This document shows positions 5,852 through 8,891 of a stretch of 8,891 nt of DNA, one piece after another. Position numbers and translations under genes: made by a program. Source of the stretch: Fusobacteriaceae bacterium (GTDB lineage: Bacteria > Fusobacteriota > Fusobacteriia > Fusobacteriales > Fusobacteriaceae); the NCBI GenBank assembly GCA_030625925.1, contig DAOUPY010000038.1:1-8891 (forward strand), given 5' to 3'. Positions within the stretch are counted from its first letter, which is position 1; each line of letters opens with the position of its first letter. The notes beneath the pieces were generated by a model. That model saw only the letters and a program-made list of their open reading frames with translations, was not told the DNA's origin and searched no databases.

Positions 5852-7458
5852 TAGTTATATCTTTCCACTCTATTTCTGCCATTTTCCTTGGCTTTATATA
5901 AAGCTAGGTCAGCTCCAACTATCATATCTTCCGATTCTTTCATCTGATCTGTAGATCTGACTACCCCTAAACTTATAGTCACTCTAATCACTTTTTCATC
6001 TATCTTCAAAATCAAATTAAATATATCACTGCGAATTTTTTCCAGTATTTCATCCACTTCATAGTCTTCCTTATCTAAAAATATCAGGAAAAATTCATCT
6101 CCTCCATACCGACCAAAGAGATCACTGGTAGTTATATTTTCTATAACCATCTTAGTTATTTTTTTCAACACAATGTCCCCAATCAGATGACCATAGGTAT
6201 CATTTATAGTTTTAAATTTATCTACATCAAATATAACACAGGTCATTTTTTTCTCTAATTTATAGAGGTTAAACTCCTCCTCAAATAATTTCATGATATA
6301 TCTTCTATTATATATCCCTGTCAGACCGTCTCTGGAAGACAGGTGAAAGAGTTCGTCATTTTTTATCTTTAGCTCTAAGTTTTTCTTCTCTATTATATTT
6401 ATTTTTTCGAGCTCTGAACATTTTCTATCCGCGGAAACTAGGGAAATCAGCCCTAATATGCTAAGTATTGTCATCCCGCTAAATAAAAACGTCAGCAATC
6501 TATCAGTTTTAATGGCATCTATATGTTCCTTAGGAACATAGGAAACCATGATCCAATAATAATCTTTTTTAGATTCCAGCATTGTATCGATAGTTTTCAG
6601 TGGTCTTATCTTTGTATATGTAAACAGTTGAGAACCGTTCATATATTGACCACTTTCATTTTTCTCTATCTCTTCCCAGATATCCGGGAAATCATTTTTA
6701 AAATTAAGACCTTTTTTACCACCATAAATAAATCCCCATTCTTTTTCCTTCTCACCCAACAAATAATACGATTCTTTATTCAATAAAAGCGGAATTGAAT
6801 ATGGTTTTTTTGTATAGAGAGTCGATATTTTATCCAAAAGTTTTTTTCCCAAGTAATTTAATACCACTACACCTTTAACCTCTTCATCACTGTTGAATAC
6901 CGGTGTTGCAAATCTAATCATAGGTTTTAAAGGCATCTCAATCTCTTTATTTTCCTTATTCAGATCCAATGGCGAAACATAGATTTGATTTAATTTTAAA
7001 TCTATAGAATTTTTAAAATAATATCTATTTTTTTTATTCTGCAGTTCTGATTTTTTTATAATTATAGGTGTATTGGGATCGATCCTGTTACTATTAATCC
7101 TAACTACCTCAAATCCTTTTTCATCTATATATCTTATCTGATCATACATTTTTTTATTTTTAGAAAATATATATAATTCTTTCGACCATTCTCCCAGACA
7201 ATCACTCCCTTCATTGAGGTAGTTATTTAAATAGGTCGTTTGAGACAGGTATAAAAGATCTGTTTTGATCTCTAACATATCTTCCATTATTACTTCCTTC
7301 GATATATCCAAGTTGATATTTTCTTCCATTTTAATCTTATTGATTGTTGTATTTAGTTGTACTTTTCCTCTTATAAAAAAAGCTGTTAATCCAATCAAAC
7401 TAAATGGGATAAAAGTTTTTAAGAAAAATTTAAGTTTGTTTCTCTTCTTAGCTTCCAT
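5851..7458 (-). CDS. Membrane-bound Cache-GGDEF diguanylate cyclase
   Basis: A 535-residue sensor enzyme predicted to make cyclic di-GMP from two GTP. The order is: basic N-terminus, membrane segment about 14-30, extracytoplasmic sensor about 31-320, second membrane segment about 321-342, a charged coiled-coil-like linker about 344-374, and a GGDEF domain about 375-535. The sensor looks like a double Cache domain: QIRYIDEKGFEVVRIN and later FATPVFNSDEEVKGVVVLNY are typical strands. The cyclase domain has DGLTGIYNRR, metal-binding FDVDKFK, NDTYGHLIGD, an intact RYGGDEF (GGDEF at 452-456), ISLGV and ADLALYKAKENGRN, so activity is likely. The product-inhibition motif RxxD reads TTSD; its Arg is missing. 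No EAL domain follows. The start is the ATG at 7458; a TTG at 7470 falls inside the G-rich ribosome site. It lies 20 bases after rodA and probably shares its transcript. The ligand is unknown. Confidence 0.93.
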   Translation of the reverse strand: MEAKKRNKLKFFLKTFIPFSLIGLTAFFIRGKVQLNTTINKIKMEENINLDISKEVIMEDMLEIKTDLLYLSQTTYLNNYLNEGSDCLGEWSKELYIFSKNKKMYDQIRYIDEKGFEVVRINSNRIDPNTPIIIKKSELQNKKNRYYFKNSIDLKLNQIYVSPLDLNKENKEIEMPLKPMIRFATPVFNSDEEVKGVVVLNYLGKKLLDKISTLYTKKPYSIPLLLNKESYYLLGEKEKEWGFIYGGKKGLNFKNDFPDIWEEIEKNESGQYMNGSQLFTYTKIRPLKTIDTMLESKKDYYWIMVSYVPKEHIDAIKTDRLLTFLFSGMTILSILGLISLVSADRKCSELEKINIIEKKNLELKIKNDELFHLSSRDGLTGIYNRRYIMKLFEEEFNLYKLEKKMTCVIFDVDKFKTINDTYGHLIGDIVLKKITKMVIENITTSDLFGRYGGDEFFLIFLDKEDYEVDEILEKIRSDIFNLILKIDEKVIRVTISLGVVRSTDQMKESEDMIVGADLALYKAKENGRNRVERYN

Positions 7459-7477
7459 TCCTCCCCCCAAAAAAAAA
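7459..7477 (-). promoter_or_regulatory. Homopolymer-rich ribosome binding site of the GGDEF gene
   Basis: On the minus strand, T9 (7469-7477) is followed at once by G6 (7463-7468), then AGGA and the ATG. The classical GGAGG is only one base from the start codon, so the G-run probably does much of the pairing with 16S rRNA. A change in run length would alter ribosome binding, so this is a possible expression switch; it may also simply be weak initiation. Confidence 0.5.
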
Positions 7478-7478
7478 G

Positions 7479-8591
7479 TTAATATTTATCACTATGAATT
7501 TTTACACTCTGAACTATCCCCAGCATCATAAAGGTAAATATATATGAACTCCCACCATAACTCATCAGGAGAAGCGGTAAGCCCGTTACCGGCATAATAC
7601 CTATTATCATCCCTAAATTTACTGTAGTATGAAAAAATATTATGGCAGCTACCCCATAACAAATCAGCCTGCCATATTCATCGTTGGAGTTATTTCCTAT
7701 CCGGACTATATTATAGATAAGGGAAAAATATAAGGCTAGTAATATCAACCCTCCTACAAATCCTGTTTCTTCTAAAAAAACAGCACCTATAAAGTCTGTA
7801 TGGGATTCTGGTAAAAATTTAAGTTTACTTTGAGTCCCTTGAAATAATCCCTTCCCAAATAAGCCGCCTGAACCTACTGCTATCATGGACTGAGTTACAT
7901 TCCACCCGCTTCCTAAAAGATCACTTTCAGGATTTAAAAATGTTAAAATCCTTGTCTGCTGGTATTCTTTTAAAAGAAAGAAATATGCAAACGGGACAAA
8001 AGCTAGCAAACTTCCAAGCATTATAACTATTGTTTTGGTATCTATTCCATGAACAAATATCAACACTCCAAATATTGCCACCAGTGTAAGAGAGGTTCCC
8101 AGGTCTGGTTGTTTTAATATCAGTATAAATACAGGCAGAATATGAACTCCAGCCTTGATCACATCTTTTAGACCTGAAAAACTATTTTTATACCTATTCA
8201 CCAAGAGAGCTGAAAATGTTAATACCATGAAGATCTTTGCAAACTCTGAGGGCTGCAAATTCATAAACCCTAAGTCTATCCACCTTTTGGCTCCTAATTT
8301 ACTTACTCCAAATGCAAAAACAGCCAGTAGAGAGACCAGGCTTACTCCATAGATCAATCTAGAGTATCGCCTGTACAGCTTGAAATCAATCATAGAAAAT
8401 ACAAAATATACTACGATCCCCAAAAGGAGCCAAATCAGATCTTTCTTTAAAAAAGAAGTGGTCTTGGTGTAGGTTGCACTATATATTGAAAATGCACCAA
8501 TTACAGCTATCAATACTGCATTCAATAAAATTCTATAACTCATTTTTTTTAGTTTTTTGATCAAAACTCTTATATCTCTATTATTTTTCAT
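7479..8591 (-). CDS. rodA: Peptidoglycan glycosyltransferase RodA (SEDS family)
   Basis: Integral membrane glycosyltransferase that polymerises lipid II into glycan strands during rod elongation, working with a class B penicillin-binding protein (PBP2). The product is 370 residues, the length of E. coli RodA, with about ten hydrophobic membrane segments beginning near residue 18. SEDS motifs are visible: GAKRWIDLGFMNLQPSEFAK, KQPDLGTSL, VGSGGLFGKGLFQGTQ, and LPESHTDFIGAVFLEETGF, where Asp 266 is the catalytic residue position, then GLPLLLMSYGGSS near the end. RodA rather than FtsW is favoured by the length, the HTDFI context and the neighbours. A GTG at 8600 lies inside the Shine-Dalgarno, so the ATG at 8591 is chosen, with AGGTGG at 8597-8602 five bases upstream. 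It follows dut by 25 bases and precedes the GGDEF gene by 20. The partner PBP2 and MreB genes are not in the window. Confidence 0.95.
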   Translation of the reverse strand: MKNNRDIRVLIKKLKKMSYRILLNAVLIAVIGAFSIYSATYTKTTSFLKKDLIWLLLGIVVYFVFSMIDFKLYRRYSRLIYGVSLVSLLAVFAFGVSKLGAKRWIDLGFMNLQPSEFAKIFMVLTFSALLVNRYKNSFSGLKDVIKAGVHILPVFILILKQPDLGTSLTLVAIFGVLIFVHGIDTKTIVIMLGSLLAFVPFAYFFLLKEYQQTRILTFLNPESDLLGSGWNVTQSMIAVGSGGLFGKGLFQGTQSKLKFLPESHTDFIGAVFLEETGFVGGLILLALYFSLIYNIVRIGNNSNDEYGRLICYGVAAIIFFHTTVNLGMIIGIMPVTGLPLLLMSYGGSSYIFTFMMLGIVQSVKIHSDKY

Positions 8592-8616
8592 TTTTTCCAC
8601 CTATCTATAATTATTG

Positions 8617-8891
8617 CTATTTCCCTGTATGACCAAATCCACCTGTAGATCTTTTACTTTTTTCTACCTTATCCGTTTCAACAAATTCCATCTTATAGAC
8701 CTTTTGAAGGACAAGCTGCCCGATTCTTTCCATAGGATTTATAGTGTATTCCTCTGAACTCAGGTTGATTAGGATTATCCCTACCTCTCCTCTGTAATCT
8801 GAATCTATGGTCCCAGGAGAGTTTACCAGGGTAATTCCATGTTTCATTGCCAGCCAACTTCTAGGCCTTACCTGAACCTCATACCCAAATG
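8617..8891 (-). CDS. dut: dUTP diphosphatase (dUTPase), C-terminal part
   Basis: Partial gene: it ends with TAG at 8617-8619 and runs off the right edge in the open frame. It is the trimeric dUTPase that hydrolyses dUTP to dUMP and pyrophosphate, keeping uracil out of DNA and supplying dUMP for dTMP. The visible 90 residues begin GYEVQVRPRSWLAMKHGI (motif 2 region). They continue with LVNSPGTIDSDYRGEVGI (motif 3, containing the catalytic Asp and the Tyr that selects against ribose), RIGQLVLQKV (motif 4) and the P-loop-like tail RSTGGFGHTGK (motif 5). An internal ATG at 8847 is not the start, because motif 2 lies upstream of it. The motif 2 sequence has Trp where Gly is usual (PRSGLA reads PRSWLA); the other motifs look intact. 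It is the first visible gene of dut-rodA-GGDEF; its promoter is outside the window. Confidence 0.93.
   Translation of the reverse strand, partial: FGYEVQVRPRSWLAMKHGITLVNSPGTIDSDYRGEVGIILINLSSEEYTINPMERIGQLVLQKVYKMEFVETDKVEKSKRSTGGFGHTGK

Noticed and set aside
6523..6786. Short plus-strand frames inside the GGDEF gene (also 7265-7531) and inside rodA (8155-8352)
   Set aside because: They are antisense to real coding sequence, lack recognisable domains, and their hydrophobic content reflects AT-rich composition.

Overview
The window is a low-GC, lysine-rich, AT-biased bacterial chromosome segment with strong AGGAGG-type ribosome binding sites. The gene content is housekeeping. The proteins (a PykF-like pyruvate kinase, AccA/AccD carboxyltransferase, RodA, a lipoprotein with a basic signal peptide) and the base composition fit a member of the Fusobacteria (Ilyobacter/Propionigenium/Cetobacterium-like). 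A clostridial-type Firmicute is the main alternative. This assignment is inference; no rRNA or other marker is present.

Layout. (1) Positions 1-250, plus strand: the 3' end of a MetQ/NlpA-type methionine-binding lipoprotein gene, closed by a 24-bp perfect-stem hairpin (253-304) that works as a terminator in both directions. (2) Positions 4701 down to 325, minus strand: a four-gene cluster accD-accA-pfkA-pyk. It encodes the two carboxyltransferase subunits of acetyl-CoA carboxylase, ATP-dependent 6-phosphofructokinase and type I pyruvate kinase. The gaps are 16, 76 and 58 bases and no terminator lies between the genes. A good promoter (TTGCAA-17-TAAAAT) and a small palindrome precede accD. (3) Positions 4702-5104: a 403-base AT-rich divergent intergenic region with promoters facing both ways and a 22-bp imperfect dyad. 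(4) Positions 5105-5806, plus strand: a 233-residue lipoprotein, possibly LPP20-like. (5) Positions 5824-5851: a second bidirectional terminator. (6) Positions 8891 down to 5851, minus strand: dut (5' end outside the window), rodA, and a membrane-bound Cache-GGDEF diguanylate cyclase, with gaps of 25 and 20 bases, so probably one transcript.

How they work together. The accD-accA-pfkA-pyk cluster links the two irreversible control steps of lower glycolysis with production of malonyl-CoA for fatty-acid synthesis. The same gene order is known from Bacillus and Staphylococcus. The second cluster joins dUTP removal, cell-wall elongation (RodA) and a c-di-GMP signalling enzyme.

I saw no CRISPR array, phage, insertion sequence, tRNA/rRNA or unknown multi-gene system. 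The points most worth a second look are the diguanylate cyclase attached to rodA (with its homopolymer-loaded ribosome binding site and missing inhibitory-site arginine), the Gly-to-Trp change in dUTPase motif 2, the two dyads in the divergent intergenic region, and the uncharacterised lipoprotein.
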